Shown in pieces: positions 17,376 through 26,578 of a stretch of 64,000 bases of DNA. A program made the position numbers and the translations under genes. The stretch lies in contig NZ_BIMF01000003.1 in assembly GCF_004000945.1 (NCBI RefSeq), positions 392,688 to 456,687 on the forward strand, in the 5' to 3' direction. A model generated the notes under the pieces. It did not search any database. It saw nothing but the letters and a program-made list of their open reading frames with translations, and was not told the DNA's origin. This DNA comes from Paenibacillus lautus NBRC 15380 (GTDB lineage Bacteria > Bacillota > Bacilli > Paenibacillales > Paenibacillaceae). Each line of letters begins with the position of its first letter. Within the stretch, counting starts at the first letter, position 1.

Positions 17376-18305
17376 ATGTTAGATCATGAAGGAAACAGTC
17401 TGCAGAACGAACTTGCAGGATACATAGAAAAATACACGGGTACGGACGGTACGCATGCTACGGCTATAGCCGATCTATCTTTTATACGGGCATCCAACGA
17501 GTCGGAAATGATCCACTCGATTCATGAGCCCGCACTGTGCATCGTGATTCAAGGCAGAAAACTAGTCATGCTGGCACAGGAATGCTATTTTTACGACCCG
17601 TCCAGTTATCTTGTCGTCTCGCTGCAATTGCCCTTATCCGGCCAAGTGATTCAAGCATCACCGGAGCAGCCCTACCTGTGCCTTCGGCTGGATTTGGATC
17701 GACATCAGATCTTCGATTTACTCAAACCCTGCCAAGAGACTCGTCCTAAGAAATCCGACTCCAAAAAAGCCCTGTTTGTCAGCCCGATGAATCAAGCGCT
17801 GCTGGATGCCGTCATCCGCCTCGTACGCCTTCTGGATACGCCGGAGGATATTCCCGTCCTTGCTCCTCTGATCACGAAGGAAATTCTTTATCGAATCCTT
17901 CAAGAAGAACAAGGCCAATCCCTGAAACAGTTTGCCGTCAGCGGCAGTCATGCGCAGCGGATCGCGGCAGCGGCCCAGTTGATCGAGCAGCATTATAATC
18001 AGCCCTTACACATCGCTAAACTGTCCGCAGCCGTCAATATGAGCCCTTCTTCGCTTCATCATCACTTCAAGGAAATCACCGCCATGAGTCCGCTTCAATA
18101 TCAAAAACAAATCCGATTGCAAGAGGCCCGCCGGCTCCTGCTCTCGGAAACATCCGAAGCCGCGGATGCCGGCTTTCAGGTCGGCTATGAAAGCCCCACT
18201 CAGTTCAACAGGGAATATGCCCGCATGTTCGGTTTGCCTCCGATCCGGGATATTAAGCGTCTTCGCGATTCATTGGACCTCGGCCCCAGGCAGGACCATG
18301 CTTGA
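17376..18305 (+). CDS. AraC-family regulator (AraC_N type)
   Basis: 309 residues from the ATG at 17376. The N-terminal AraC-type domain (residues ~15-160) has EPALCIVIQGRKLV and SSYLVVSLQLPLSGQV. The twin helix-turn-helix (~215-305) has LHIAKLSAAVNMSPSSLHHHF and VGYESPTQFNREY. The open frame runs back to 17175, but the added residues are not protein-like. GGAGGAGG lies 14 bases before this ATG, a little far. It is divergent from the Atu4866/SDR pair, which it most likely controls. Confidence 0.85.
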   Translation: MLDHEGNSLQNELAGYIEKYTGTDGTHATAIADLSFIRASNESEMIHSIHEPALCIVIQGRKLVMLAQECYFYDPSSYLVVSLQLPLSGQVIQASPEQPYLCLRLDLDRHQIFDLLKPCQETRPKKSDSKKALFVSPMNQALLDAVIRLVRLLDTPEDIPVLAPLITKEILYRILQEEQGQSLKQFAVSGSHAQRIAAAAQLIEQHYNQPLHIAKLSAAVNMSPSSLHHHFKEITAMSPLQYQKQIRLQEARRLLLSETSEAADAGFQVGYESPTQFNREYARMFGLPPIRDIKRLRDSLDLGPRQDHA

Positions 18306-18345
18306 TTTGGACAAAACAGCTCACGGTAAAGATTTCGCCAAAGAC

Positions 18346-18372
18346 AAAAAAACGGCATGGTTGCCGTTTTTT
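18346..18372. terminator. Bidirectional terminator
   Basis: AAAAAACGGCA - TGGT - TGCCGTTTTTT, between the AraC gene and the convergent sugar-permease gene. Confidence 0.85.
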
Positions 18373-18412
18373 CTACTTTGGGCATCCGATGCCCTGCATC
18401 CTTTTATTTTCC

Positions 18413-19246
18413 CTAGCCCTTCGTTCCGCCCTGCAGCCCGAAGCCCTTGGACATGAATTGCTGGGAGAGAATGTACATGATGATCGCCGGGATGGCGTAC
18501 AGCACCGAGAAGGCGGCCAGGCTGCCGTAATCGACCATGCCATACTGCCCGAAGAACTGATAGAGCTTCAGGGAAGCCGGGAATTTCTCAGGCGACTGCA
18601 GCAGGATATACGGGACGAAGAAATTGCCCCAACTGCCCGAGAAGGTAAATATCGCCACCGTACAAATACCCGGAACCATCAGCGGTGCCACGACCTTGCG
18701 CATTCCCGTAAACACCGAAGCCCCGTCCACCCAGGCAGCTTCCTCCAGATCGCTCGGCACGGAATCCATGAAATTCTTCATCATCCATATCCCGTATGGC
18801 ATGGACGACGCTACATAGAACAAGATAACGCCAAAAATGTTGTCATACAGCTTCAGCCCCAGGAACAGCTGGTAAACAGGCACCATCACAGCCGTAATCG
18901 GGAGCGATGTCATAAACAGAATGGTCAGCATAAAGGGTTTCTTATATTTCATCTGATAACGGGATAGCGGATAAGCTGCAAGCAGCGCCAGAAGAACAAC
19001 CAATACGGCTTGGCCAAGCGACATCACCAGACCAATCAGGTAAGCGCGCTGGTTCTCGCTGCTGGTAATCACCTCAACATAATTTGCGCCGGTAACCTTG
19101 CTGGGCATCTTCAGCGATTGCATTGCATTCGGATCGACGGAAGCCACGAGCACCCAGAGCAGCGGCAGGACAAAGCAAATGCCGATCCCCGTAAGGATCG
19201 CGTACGGCAGAATTCGATAGATTAATTTATATTGTTTGGCATTCAT
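18413..19246 (-). CDS. Carbohydrate ABC transporter permease (MalG type)
   Basis: 277 residues, six membrane segments. The EAA loop, EEAAWVDGASVFTGMRKVVAPL, contacts the ATPase. It is last in the leftward operon binding protein - MalF-like - MalG-like. No ATPase gene is present, as is usual in Firmicutes that share one MsmK/MsmX-type subunit. The substrate is probably an oligosaccharide. Confidence 0.9.
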   Translation of the reverse strand: MNAKQYKLIYRILPYAILTGIGICFVLPLLWVLVASVDPNAMQSLKMPSKVTGANYVEVITSSENQRAYLIGLVMSLGQAVLVVLLALLAAYPLSRYQMKYKKPFMLTILFMTSLPITAVMVPVYQLFLGLKLYDNIFGVILFYVASSMPYGIWMMKNFMDSVPSDLEEAAWVDGASVFTGMRKVVAPLMVPGICTVAIFTFSGSWGNFFVPYILLQSPEKFPASLKLYQFFGQYGMVDYGSLAAFSVLYAIPAIIMYILSQQFMSKGFGLQGGTKG

Positions 19247-19262
19247 ATGATCTCACCTCTGG

Positions 19263-20153
19263 TTACTCTTTCATCGACCTGATATACAGAAGGCTTAAGA
19301 CAATCCCGATCAACAGCAGCAGCAGCGAAATGGCGGTTCCATAGCCTAATTGATAGTTTACAAACGCCTGATTGTACATAAAGATCGGCAGGGTTGTCGT
19401 GGAGTTGCCCGGACCGCCTCCGGTCATCGCATAGATGAGCCCGAACACCCCGAGCGTCTGTAAAGTAACCAGCATCATGTTCGTTGTAATGGTGCTTTTG
19501 ATGTAAGGGAGGATGATGCGCGTGAAGATTTTCCACTTGGAGGCTCCATCCACCACCGCCGCTTCCTCGATTTCGTTAGGCACGTCATCCAGCGCAGCTT
19601 GAAATACCAGCATCGAGAAAGCCGTGCCGTGCCAAATATTCGCAAGAATGATCGTCAGCATCGGGACGGTAAACAGCCAGGTCACTTCCGAAAATCCAAA
19701 AAATGTGATAATCGCATTCAGCGTGCCTTCATCCCCGAAGAAACTGTACAAGCAAAGGGCGCATACAATCTCGGGCGTCACCCAGCCCGCCAGCACAATC
19801 GTTCCAATCACCCGCCGAAACGTCTTGTTCCGCTGCTTCATCAGCAGCGCGATTAGAAATCCCAGCACCTGCTGCCCGATCACCGCCGAGCCGATGAGGA
19901 AAACCAGCGTGTTCCAGATACTGATTCGAACCGTGGGGTCCTGGAACATCCGGGTATAGTTGTCAAGGCCGATAAACTTGAGCTCCCTCGCCGCTTCGCC
20001 GGTTAACGCCAGATTGGTGAAGGAATAGAAGAACGTTAACAGGATGGGATATATAAAAAACACGAGCATAATCGCGATTGAAGGCAGCAAAAAAAAGAGC
20101 CAGGTATACGTTTTTCTTCGTTTCGGGTAAACGTCCACGGACAGACTGCTCAT
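19263..20153 (-). CDS. Sugar ABC transporter permease (MalF type)
   Basis: 296 residues with a first helix at about 18-40 and the EAA loop EIEEAAVVDGASKWKIFTRI near residue 200. It pairs with the MalG-type subunit 16 bases downstream. The ATG at 20153 is preceded by GAAGGAG at eight bases. The ATG at 20171 lies upstream of that site and is rejected. It forms the membrane channel of the importer. Confidence 0.9.
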   Translation of the reverse strand: MSSLSVDVYPKRRKTYTWLFFLLPSIAIMLVFFIYPILLTFFYSFTNLALTGEAARELKFIGLDNYTRMFQDPTVRISIWNTLVFLIGSAVIGQQVLGFLIALLMKQRNKTFRRVIGTIVLAGWVTPEIVCALCLYSFFGDEGTLNAIITFFGFSEVTWLFTVPMLTIILANIWHGTAFSMLVFQAALDDVPNEIEEAAVVDGASKWKIFTRIILPYIKSTITTNMMLVTLQTLGVFGLIYAMTGGGPGNSTTTLPIFMYNQAFVNYQLGYGTAISLLLLLIGIVLSLLYIRSMKE

Positions 20154-20251
20154 GTGTGGTTCTCCTTCCATACGGATGATCTGAAAAACCGCTTGCCCAA
20201 GCCTCCGCGATGAATGGAGTGCTTGAGCAAGCTGGTATTGCTTATAGCCGA

Positions 20252-21652
20252 TTATTTCTCCACGATATGATCCGCTCCGACAATGCGGGTAACGTCCTGC
20301 GCATATTTATTCATGGCATCCGCAGGCGACGTTCCCGTTGCCACGGACTCCACCATCGTCTGGATTTGAGTCGACACTTCCGGATACTTCTCCTGCGCCG
20401 GTCTGAACTCTGCGTTCTGCAGGTATTCGGTCGCGATTTCGTTGAACGGCATTTTCGTATATTCCGGATCCTTAGCAACATCGGCACGTACCGTGATATT
20501 CCCCGAGGACATGACAAGCTTCTGAGTATTTTCCTTGTTTAGCGCATACTTGATAAATTCCCAAGCCTCGTCTTTATTCTTGGAGTTGCTTGGAATCGAC
20601 AGCGCCCACCCTCCGGCCAATGTAATCGACCCAGGGTCCTGCCCTTGGCTGGTCGGCATCGGCGCGAAGCCAAGCACATCTTTGTATTCAGGCCATGGCG
20701 CCGCACCTGATTCCATATAGTTGCCCGTAATCCAGGAGCCATCAAGTGAAATCGCCAGTTTGCCCTGCGGCAGGTATTCGCGGGAAGCCGTGTTGCCTGC
20801 CTGGCCATTCAATACTTTGGAGAGCGGCGGTCCGAGCTTCTCTTTATTAACCGTCTCCACAAAAGTCAGCGCATCCAGAATGCCCTGGCTTTTCGTAATC
20901 CATTTGCCGCTGGCATCGTCATACAGTCTTTCGCCTGTTCCATAAAGCAGCATTTCGTAGGTTTGCATGGAGGTTGCTTCGCCTGTAGCCTTGCCCATGT
21001 TCATCCAGATCGGCACAACGTCAGGCGCCTTCTCCTTGATCGTTCGCGCAGCGCTTAAGACCTCCTCCCAATTCTTAGGCTGCCAATCCTCCGGAAGACC
21101 CGCTTGTTTGAAAATGTCCTTGTTGTACCAGAGTCCCCTAGAATCCGTATTGTACGGAACGCCATATACCTTGCCATCGCTGGCGGTGACCCCCTTCTTC
21201 ATCGCTTCGATAAAGGAACCGTTGCCCCAGTCTTCCCACGCTGCCAATTTATCGTCAAGCGGCTCCAGATAACCTGCGCTTGCATCAGAGTTAAGGATAA
21301 AGGTATCCTCTGTCACAATATCCGGCGCCGTATCTTTGGACTTGAGCGCCAAGGCCACCTTGGCAAAATAATCGCCTTCCGATGCCTGAATCAGTGTCGG
21401 CTTAATCTCTACACTTTTATCGGGGTAACTGGCCGATACTTCCTTGAGCCATTTATAGAACGCTCCGTTCTCACCGATCCCGTCATCCCGAAACGTAACG
21501 GTAATGATTTTCTTAGCCGTTTCTCCATCCTTTCCCGGCTCCGGATCACCGGTATCGGCCGGCGTTCCCTTCCCCCCGGTACAACCGAATAACAAAGAAA
21601 CGCTTAATAAAGCCGTCGTTACTAGCCAAAATCCCCTCTTACCTGACCTCAT
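20252..21652 (-). CDS. Extracellular sugar-binding lipoprotein (family 1 SBP)
   Basis: 466 residues. The signal peptide ends at the lipobox LLFGC (Cys24), so it is anchored outside the membrane. The mature part has the family 1 layout, including KVYGVPYNTDSRGLWYNKDIFKQAG and the AWEFIKYALN block. It captures the sugar for the two permeases downstream. GGAGG precedes the ATG at 21652. The longer frame to 21775 adds a non-signal-like leader and is rejected. Confidence 0.9.
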   Translation of the reverse strand: MRSGKRGFWLVTTALLSVSLLFGCTGGKGTPADTGDPEPGKDGETAKKIITVTFRDDGIGENGAFYKWLKEVSASYPDKSVEIKPTLIQASEGDYFAKVALALKSKDTAPDIVTEDTFILNSDASAGYLEPLDDKLAAWEDWGNGSFIEAMKKGVTASDGKVYGVPYNTDSRGLWYNKDIFKQAGLPEDWQPKNWEEVLSAARTIKEKAPDVVPIWMNMGKATGEATSMQTYEMLLYGTGERLYDDASGKWITKSQGILDALTFVETVNKEKLGPPLSKVLNGQAGNTASREYLPQGKLAISLDGSWITGNYMESGAAPWPEYKDVLGFAPMPTSQGQDPGSITLAGGWALSIPSNSKNKDEAWEFIKYALNKENTQKLVMSSGNITVRADVAKDPEYTKMPFNEIATEYLQNAEFRPAQEKYPEVSTQIQTMVESVATGTSPADAMNKYAQDVTRIVGADHIVEK

Positions 21653-22001
21653 ATGGATCCCTCCTTTTGGCTGCAGCATATTTGATATATTATCCAAAAT
21701 TTGTATACGCTTACGAGAGCGTATATATAACTCTATTTTGAAAATAGTGTGGATATTCTGAACTTTTTTTCGCATTTTCTCTTCTTATTCTTTATTTTCA
21801 TAACGGGATATATAACAAACTAACTACCAGAAATAGAAAATATTAATATATTAATTTGGATCTATTGATTGATTATGAAGTTCCTGCATGTTTAGGTCTT
21901 TACTTTTGCTGGAAATCCTATTATATTTGTATGTACAAACAATTAAATGACATACTGGAACCATACCCGTAATAACCTATGACATTGGAGGTATACCAAC
22001 C
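21653..22001. promoter_or_regulatory. Sugar-importer promoter region with an operator-like dyad
   Basis: An AT-rich gap between divergent units. At 21705-21724 there is a perfect dyad ATACGCT-N6-AGCGTAT. The overlapping 14-mer TGTATACGCTTACG (21702-21715) fits 12 of 14 positions of the CcpA cre consensus. Either a LacI-type operator or carbon catabolite control is plausible. No regulator gene is adjacent. Confidence 0.4.
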
Positions 22002-22487
22002 ATGAGTGACCGCTTGATTTTTTTGTTGGCTTTATTCTCGGTAACTGGATCAGGACTCATAGCCGGGCTGTTCTTCGCTTTCTCGTCTTTTATAATGACA
22101 GCGCTGGCCCGGATTCCGAACGAACAGGGGATCAACGCCATGCAGTCCATCAATGCAACCATACTCAACCCAACGTTCGGTGCACTGTTTACAGGTACTG
22201 CCCTAACGAGTATCGTCCTTGCAGTCCTATCCCTTATGCGCTGGGGGGAACCCGGCTCGTTGTACTTGCTTGCCGCCAGCCTGCTCTATTTAGCAGGATT
22301 CATCGTAACGATGGCGTTCAACGTCCCGCTAAATGACGCACTGGCCGCCGTTGACCCGGGAAGCAGTGCCGGAGGCGAGGTGTGGAACAACTACCTGAAA
22401 CGCTGGTTGCCCTGGAATCATGTACGAACCATCACCTCTTTAGGGGCGATGATCCTGTTTGTTTTTGCGCTAAGGCATCTTAACTAG
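22002..22487 (+). CDS. DUF1772 (anthrone oxygenase-like) membrane protein
   Basis: 161 residues with four predicted membrane helices and the family features GLIAGLFFAFSSFIMTAL, FNVPLNDAL and WNNYLKRWLPWNHVRT. The family includes fungal anthrone oxygenase relatives, but bacterial members have no proven role. GGAGG lies upstream of the ATG. It is monocistronic. Confidence 0.8.
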   Translation: MSDRLIFLLALFSVTGSGLIAGLFFAFSSFIMTALARIPNEQGINAMQSINATILNPTFGALFTGTALTSIVLAVLSLMRWGEPGSLYLLAASLLYLAGFIVTMAFNVPLNDALAAVDPGSSAGGEVWNNYLKRWLPWNHVRTITSLGAMILFVFALRHLN

Positions 22488-22700
22488 CATGCGATAATGA
22501 GGTGTCGATGACCCATAAGCCTTAAATGCCTGTCCATCGTTCCACATGTTATGAAATGCCGATTCAAAACTTGCGCCTGTCGCTTGATCCTCGATGATAA
22601 CCGAGAAATCGTCGTTCTCTTCCACGGACGATTGAGTTTGCTGCAGGGAGGGCTTCACGAAGGAACAACGGTCCACAAAGCCGTGCAATAACTTTCTAAC
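22488..22700 (-). pseudogene. Probable remnant of a phospholipase D-like protein (C-terminal end)
   Basis: The minus strand encodes VKPSLQQTQSSVEENDDFSV (part), then IIEDQATGASFESAFHNMW. This resembles the end of the second PLD motif and C-terminus (GS.N.T..S.ENNDE...I.D...A..FE..F..MW) of PLD-family nucleases. The HxK part is absent, no longer frame exists upstream, and the frame runs into the DUF1772 gene end. I read it as a fragment. Resemblance is by eye only. Confidence 0.4.
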
Positions 22701-22769
22701 AGATCACCCATACCAACTCTACCGATTCTTCATTAGATATACTATCAATCTAGTAAAGGCGGTGGAGAT

Positions 22770-23456
22770 ATGGGGATTCTCACGATAGATCAGTGGAATC
22801 ACACATGCCAACTTGACACTTCAGCCAAGCCGCGTCGTAACATCGGATGGATATCAAGCAATTGGATCGGATACAGCATTACTGGAAAAAAAGGGGCTTT
22901 CAAACGGATCTCCGCCAAATGGAATGTGCCGTTTGTTCGTCCAAGCCGCGGGGCGTCCTACTCCTCGGCATGGATCGGCATTGACGGATTCGGCAACAGC
23001 AATCTGATACAGACCGGAACGGGTCATGAATTCATAGACGGCAAGGCTTATTATTATGCTTGGTGGGAGATTCTCCCCGCCTCGGTTACAATCATCCCGC
23101 TGCCCATTCAGCCGGGCGACCGCATGCATGCCAGCATCATCAAGCGCAGCGGCTCGAACTGGTTGATCTGCCTTCGAAACGTATCCCGAAGCTGGACCTT
23201 TCGAACATTGCAGCGGTACAACGGTCCACAGACCTCGGCGGAATGGATTGTCGAAGCGCCGCAGGTCAATGGGGCTCTTGCGACCATGGCACGATTATCC
23301 CCCGTTGCCTTCTCCTGCTGCCGCGTCAATGGGAAAAGCCCCAAACTCACGGCAGATGATGGAGGCATCATGCTTCAGAATCTAAGCGTTACCTCCATTC
23401 CTTCTTATCCGAACCGGGCAGGAGACGGTTTCATTGTCAAAAGCGTTCGTCAATAA
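22770..23456 (+). CDS. G1-family glutamic endopeptidase (eqolisin-like)
   Basis: 228 residues with the eqolisin beta-sandwich landmarks: SSNWIGYSITG, SAKWNVP, SSAWIGIDGFGN, the catalytic-Gln segment NLIQTGT (Q81), YYAWWEILP, and the Glu segment SAEWIVEAP (E158 most likely). G1 peptidases use a Gln/Glu pair, usually at acid pH. No signal peptide or propeptide is seen, unlike the secreted fungal enzymes, so this one would be cytoplasmic or exported by another route. GGTGGAGAT precedes the ATG. It is a single gene. Confidence 0.8.
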   Translation: MGILTIDQWNHTCQLDTSAKPRRNIGWISSNWIGYSITGKKGAFKRISAKWNVPFVRPSRGASYSSAWIGIDGFGNSNLIQTGTGHEFIDGKAYYYAWWEILPASVTIIPLPIQPGDRMHASIIKRSGSNWLICLRNVSRSWTFRTLQRYNGPQTSAEWIVEAPQVNGALATMARLSPVAFSCCRVNGKSPKLTADDGGIMLQNLSVTSIPSYPNRAGDGFIVKSVRQ

Positions 23457-23461
23457 GGGGC

Positions 23462-23492
23462 TTGACCTTCACGCAGCGTAAAGGATTATCCT
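23462..23492 (+). promoter_or_regulatory. MerR-type promoter of the DUF2268 gene
   Basis: The -35 TTGACC (23462-23467) and -10 TATCCT (23487-23492) are separated by exactly 19 bp. The spacer holds the inverted repeat CCTTCACG-CAG-CGTAAAGG (7 of 8 pairs). A long spacer with a centred dyad is the hallmark of promoters activated by MerR-family proteins. The ribosome site of the gene begins about 35 bases downstream. Confidence 0.65.
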
Positions 23493-23539
23493 CATGATTA
23501 TACGGAGCAGCCATGCTCCGGTAAGAGGAGGAAATCAAC

Positions 23540-24427
23540 ATGCAATTGATCGCTATCGATACACTAACCCATCAACAACAAGCTTTGAAATCTGCGCCTG
23601 AGCTGCGGAGCTCCGCATATGAACAGCTTGTGAATCAGCCGCTTCAGCCGTTTATGGACACGATACGTAAGCGTATGCCTCAAGGGCAGGACGATTACGA
23701 TATGACGCAGCTGCTGGGATTATACCGCTTGGCCACTCATCCTGAAGAGGCGCTCCAGGCTTTGTACCGACTTGAACAAGCCGGCTCCTGGAGCCGGTGC
23801 AAGGAAGCCGTAATGAAGGCTTATACTGCATTGAAACCGCAAGCTCACGGCATTGAGCTGGGGGAATTGCTCTTCACCCTGGCGCTCGGTGATCATGAGC
23901 GGTTCGGCCCGCATCCCGGATATACAGGCTCAGGGGGAACGCCGGGGCAAATCATGGTCGTTGTGTGGCCGAACGATTATAATCTGCCAAGGCTCGCAGC
24001 CATTACGGCACATGAATTCCATCATAACGTCCGGCTCTCTTACGAGCCATGGAGCGCAGAGACAACGGTCGCTCAATACCTTGTGCTGGAAGGACTCGCC
24101 GAAGCTTTTGCCGCCGAGATGTACGGGGAGGATCACTTGGGACCCTGGGTTCATTCCCTGGACGAGGACCAGCACAGCGAGCTCCTGCCGCGCTACCGGA
24201 AAGCGCTGCATATAACCGGGTTCAATGAGATACGAGGTTACATGTTCGGGGATCTGGAAGGGGACTTTTACGGGTTCACGAAGATGGGCATTCCGACTTA
24301 TGCGGGTTACGCCATCGGCTATCGGATCGTAACCGAATATTTGAGGCAGAGCGGTAAATCCGTGGTGGAGGCTACTTATATTCCCTGGAAGGAAATCATA
24401 GCGGAGTCTCCCTACTTCAGGGAATAA
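23540..24427 (+). CDS. DUF2268-family putative zinc protease
   Basis: 295 residues. A gluzincin-like signature HEFHH (158-162) is followed by EGLAEAFAAE (Glu184), which would complete the zinc site. This arrangement defines DUF2268, a predicted Zn-dependent protease family of unknown substrate. No signal peptide is present. GAGGAGGAAA precedes the ATG. It appears to be an inducible single gene behind a MerR-type promoter. Confidence 0.8.
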   Translation: MQLIAIDTLTHQQQALKSAPELRSSAYEQLVNQPLQPFMDTIRKRMPQGQDDYDMTQLLGLYRLATHPEEALQALYRLEQAGSWSRCKEAVMKAYTALKPQAHGIELGELLFTLALGDHERFGPHPGYTGSGGTPGQIMVVVWPNDYNLPRLAAITAHEFHHNVRLSYEPWSAETTVAQYLVLEGLAEAFAAEMYGEDHLGPWVHSLDEDQHSELLPRYRKALHITGFNEIRGYMFGDLEGDFYGFTKMGIPTYAGYAIGYRIVTEYLRQSGKSVVEATYIPWKEIIAESPYFRE

Positions 24428-24452
24428 CAACTCCGTAGCCCATTAACCAACA

Positions 24453-24498
24453 ACAGCCGCTGCACACCGGAAAAAGCCCGGCATGCAGCGGCTGTTTC
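24453..24498. terminator. Terminator between DUF2268 and the amidohydrolase
   Basis: 12-bp stem ACAGCCGCTGCA / TGCAGCGGCTGT, then TTTCT. Confidence 0.75.
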
Positions 24499-24502
24499 TA
24501 TA

Positions 24503-25729
24503 TCATGATTCGTAAACCGGTTTTCCCTTGAACAGCACGGCCCGGCGGCGTGACCTCCTGGCAACGGCTTCTGCGGAGCAGCTGGCTTCTACGATCACCG
24601 CGTCCGCCGCATCTCCGACATTAGGCCAGGCATAACGGCCGTCCTGTTCTAACGGCGTCACGCCACCTGTAATAAACCCGAGAGCCTGTCCGAGCGAACG
24701 CTCATCGTACATATGGAAGCGTTCGGCCAGCGTGCCCGCCTTGTCCAGATTATCCCCTTTGCCAAACGGGGACCAATGGTCCATAATGCTGTCTTGCCCA
24801 AGCGAAATGTCTACGCCGCAGCGGTGCAGCTGCGGGATCGGGATGGTTCGGCCAAGCGGTACGGAAGAGGTGACGGAAATGCCCAGATCCGCCAACCGAA
24901 TCGCCACTTCATCCACTTCGCTGGGTGAGACGTCCGCGAAAGCCAGCGCATGGCTGAGCGTCACTCTCCCGTTCCAACCCGCTTCCTCCGTAAGGTCAGC
25001 CACATACTTAAAGGTATTCAGCCCTACATGCGACGACTCATGCAGGTGCAGGTCAATGCCGGCGTTGGCTTCAACCGCCAGCTCCATCACGGTGTTCAGT
25101 GATTTCTCCATGTTCTCATCCACCGTTGTGGGATCCAGACCACCAACAAGCGCTGCTCCGTTCCGGAGCGCATCCCTGACCAGGGAGACGGACTGGCTGC
25201 GAAGCAAGCCGTGCTGAGGAAATGCTACAATCTCAACAAAAGCTTTTTCCCTGTATCCTTCAACCGCCTGCAAGGTGGCCTCTAAATTTCTCAAGCCGAC
25301 AACAGGATCCACATTGCAATGGGAGCGGATATGGGTAGACCCGTAGCGCAGCAGCAGATCCAGCAGTCCCTCCGCTCTTTCCTTGGCGGTAGGAAGAAGC
25401 TTCGGAAGCAGTCTCTCTTCCTCCTCGATTCGGCTGAATATTCCGTGAGCCGGACGGCTCGGTGCCTTCCAAGGGCCTCCATAATAGGTTTTGTCCAGGT
25501 GGATATGCATATCCCTAAATGATGGGAGCATCAGATCCCCCTTCATGTCCCGAGCCGGCAATAACGTATCAGGCAAAGCATCCGCCGGGCGGATCTCTGA
25601 GAAAGCCCCATTCTCTATTTTCATATGAAAAAGTCCCGTTTCTGTTCCGGTCACAACGTCATCCTCGCAGCGATAGCCTGTTTCCAGACGGACATTCAGC
25701 AGCCAATATGCAGTGCTCTGTTCGTTCAT
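24503..25729 (-). CDS. Amidohydrolase of the cytosine-deaminase-like group
   Basis: 408 residues, TIM-barrel metal-dependent hydrolase. The metal motif DMHIHLDKTYYGG is typical of CodA/isopropylammelide hydrolase relatives (HxHLDK). Further ligands are in HIRSHCNVDP, IDLHLHESS, the LSHALA His, and DSIMDHWSP. It probably deaminates or hydrolyses a cyclic amide or heterocycle in the cytoplasm. The frame is open to 25840, overlapping the next gene. AAGGGG before 25729 supports the start used. It is second in an operon behind the ankyrin lipoprotein. Confidence 0.8.
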   Translation of the reverse strand: MNEQSTAYWLLNVRLETGYRCEDDVVTGTETGLFHMKIENGAFSEIRPADALPDTLLPARDMKGDLMLPSFRDMHIHLDKTYYGGPWKAPSRPAHGIFSRIEEEERLLPKLLPTAKERAEGLLDLLLRYGSTHIRSHCNVDPVVGLRNLEATLQAVEGYREKAFVEIVAFPQHGLLRSQSVSLVRDALRNGAALVGGLDPTTVDENMEKSLNTVMELAVEANAGIDLHLHESSHVGLNTFKYVADLTEEAGWNGRVTLSHALAFADVSPSEVDEVAIRLADLGISVTSSVPLGRTIPIPQLHRCGVDISLGQDSIMDHWSPFGKGDNLDKAGTLAERFHMYDERSLGQALGFITGGVTPLEQDGRYAWPNVGDAADAVIVEASCSAEAVARRSRRRAVLFKGKPVYES

Positions 25730-25781
25730 AGCGTTCATCCCCTTCTCGCTTATACTGCCTTCTATTTGACTTGCTCTTGGT

Positions 25782-26453
25782 TTATAGCGTCGCATCCAAT
25801 AGGATGCGTTCGATCTCTTGGTATCCCCGCTCTCTGGCATGCTGCAGGGGAGTTACGCCATTCCCGTCGGGAATCCGAGGGTCCGCTCCATGATCCAGCA
25901 GCAGCTTCACGATACGCTGATAATTCTCGCTGCCGTCACCCAGAATGACAGCCTCCAGCAGTGCGGTCCAGTTCAGATTATTGATATGGTTCACATCGAC
26001 GTCGGTCCGGGTCAGCAGCTCCTGAACAATCTTCACATGTCCGCGGTCAGAGGCCGGAATGAGAGCCGTCCCGCCATAACGGTTGGTCAACGTCACATCC
26101 GCATCGGCATCGATCGCCAACCGCAAAATTTCCGTCATTCCCTCTGCACCGGCATACAAAAATACATTGTTTAGTTGATGATCCCGAATATTGATATCGG
26201 CGCCTGCCTGGATCAAAGCCTCTACCGTTCCAACATGATTATGATAGGTTGCAGCCATCACGGCCGTTCTTCCCTGCTCATCCGTCGCATTGATGTCTGC
26301 GCCGGATTGAAGAAGCTGTCGTACTTGCTCCGTATTGCCTTGCTCGGCATATTCAATGAGTTCACGATTCATATTCTGCCCCTCTTCTTTCTCCGGATTG
26401 GGTTGACAGGCCGACAGGAAAAGGATCAATAGAATGGCTGATAAACGCAGCAC
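25782..26453 (-). CDS. Ankyrin-repeat lipoprotein
   Basis: 223 residues. A short signal peptide ends in the lipobox LSAC (Cys16). About five ankyrin repeats follow from residue 28, recognisable by GADINATDEQGRTAVMAA and GADPRIPDGNGVTPLQHA. It should sit on the outer face of the membrane as a protein-binding scaffold. It is first gene of a unit with the amidohydrolase (52 bases on) and divergent from a LysR gene, so it may be part of the same response. Confidence 0.85.
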   Translation of the reverse strand: MLRLSAILLILFLSACQPNPEKEEGQNMNRELIEYAEQGNTEQVRQLLQSGADINATDEQGRTAVMAATYHNHVGTVEALIQAGADINIRDHQLNNVFLYAGAEGMTEILRLAIDADADVTLTNRYGGTALIPASDRGHVKIVQELLTRTDVDVNHINNLNWTALLEAVILGDGSENYQRIVKLLLDHGADPRIPDGNGVTPLQHARERGYQEIERILLDATL

Positions 26454-26578
26454 TCGATGCTCCCTCCTCTTTCTATCGTGTATATTGGTATGCTAACATG
26501 AGACAGAACCATATGAAAAATACTTAAAAAATTGAATTCACTAAGGTTTTTCATATACAAGGAGGGTTGCATCAACCT

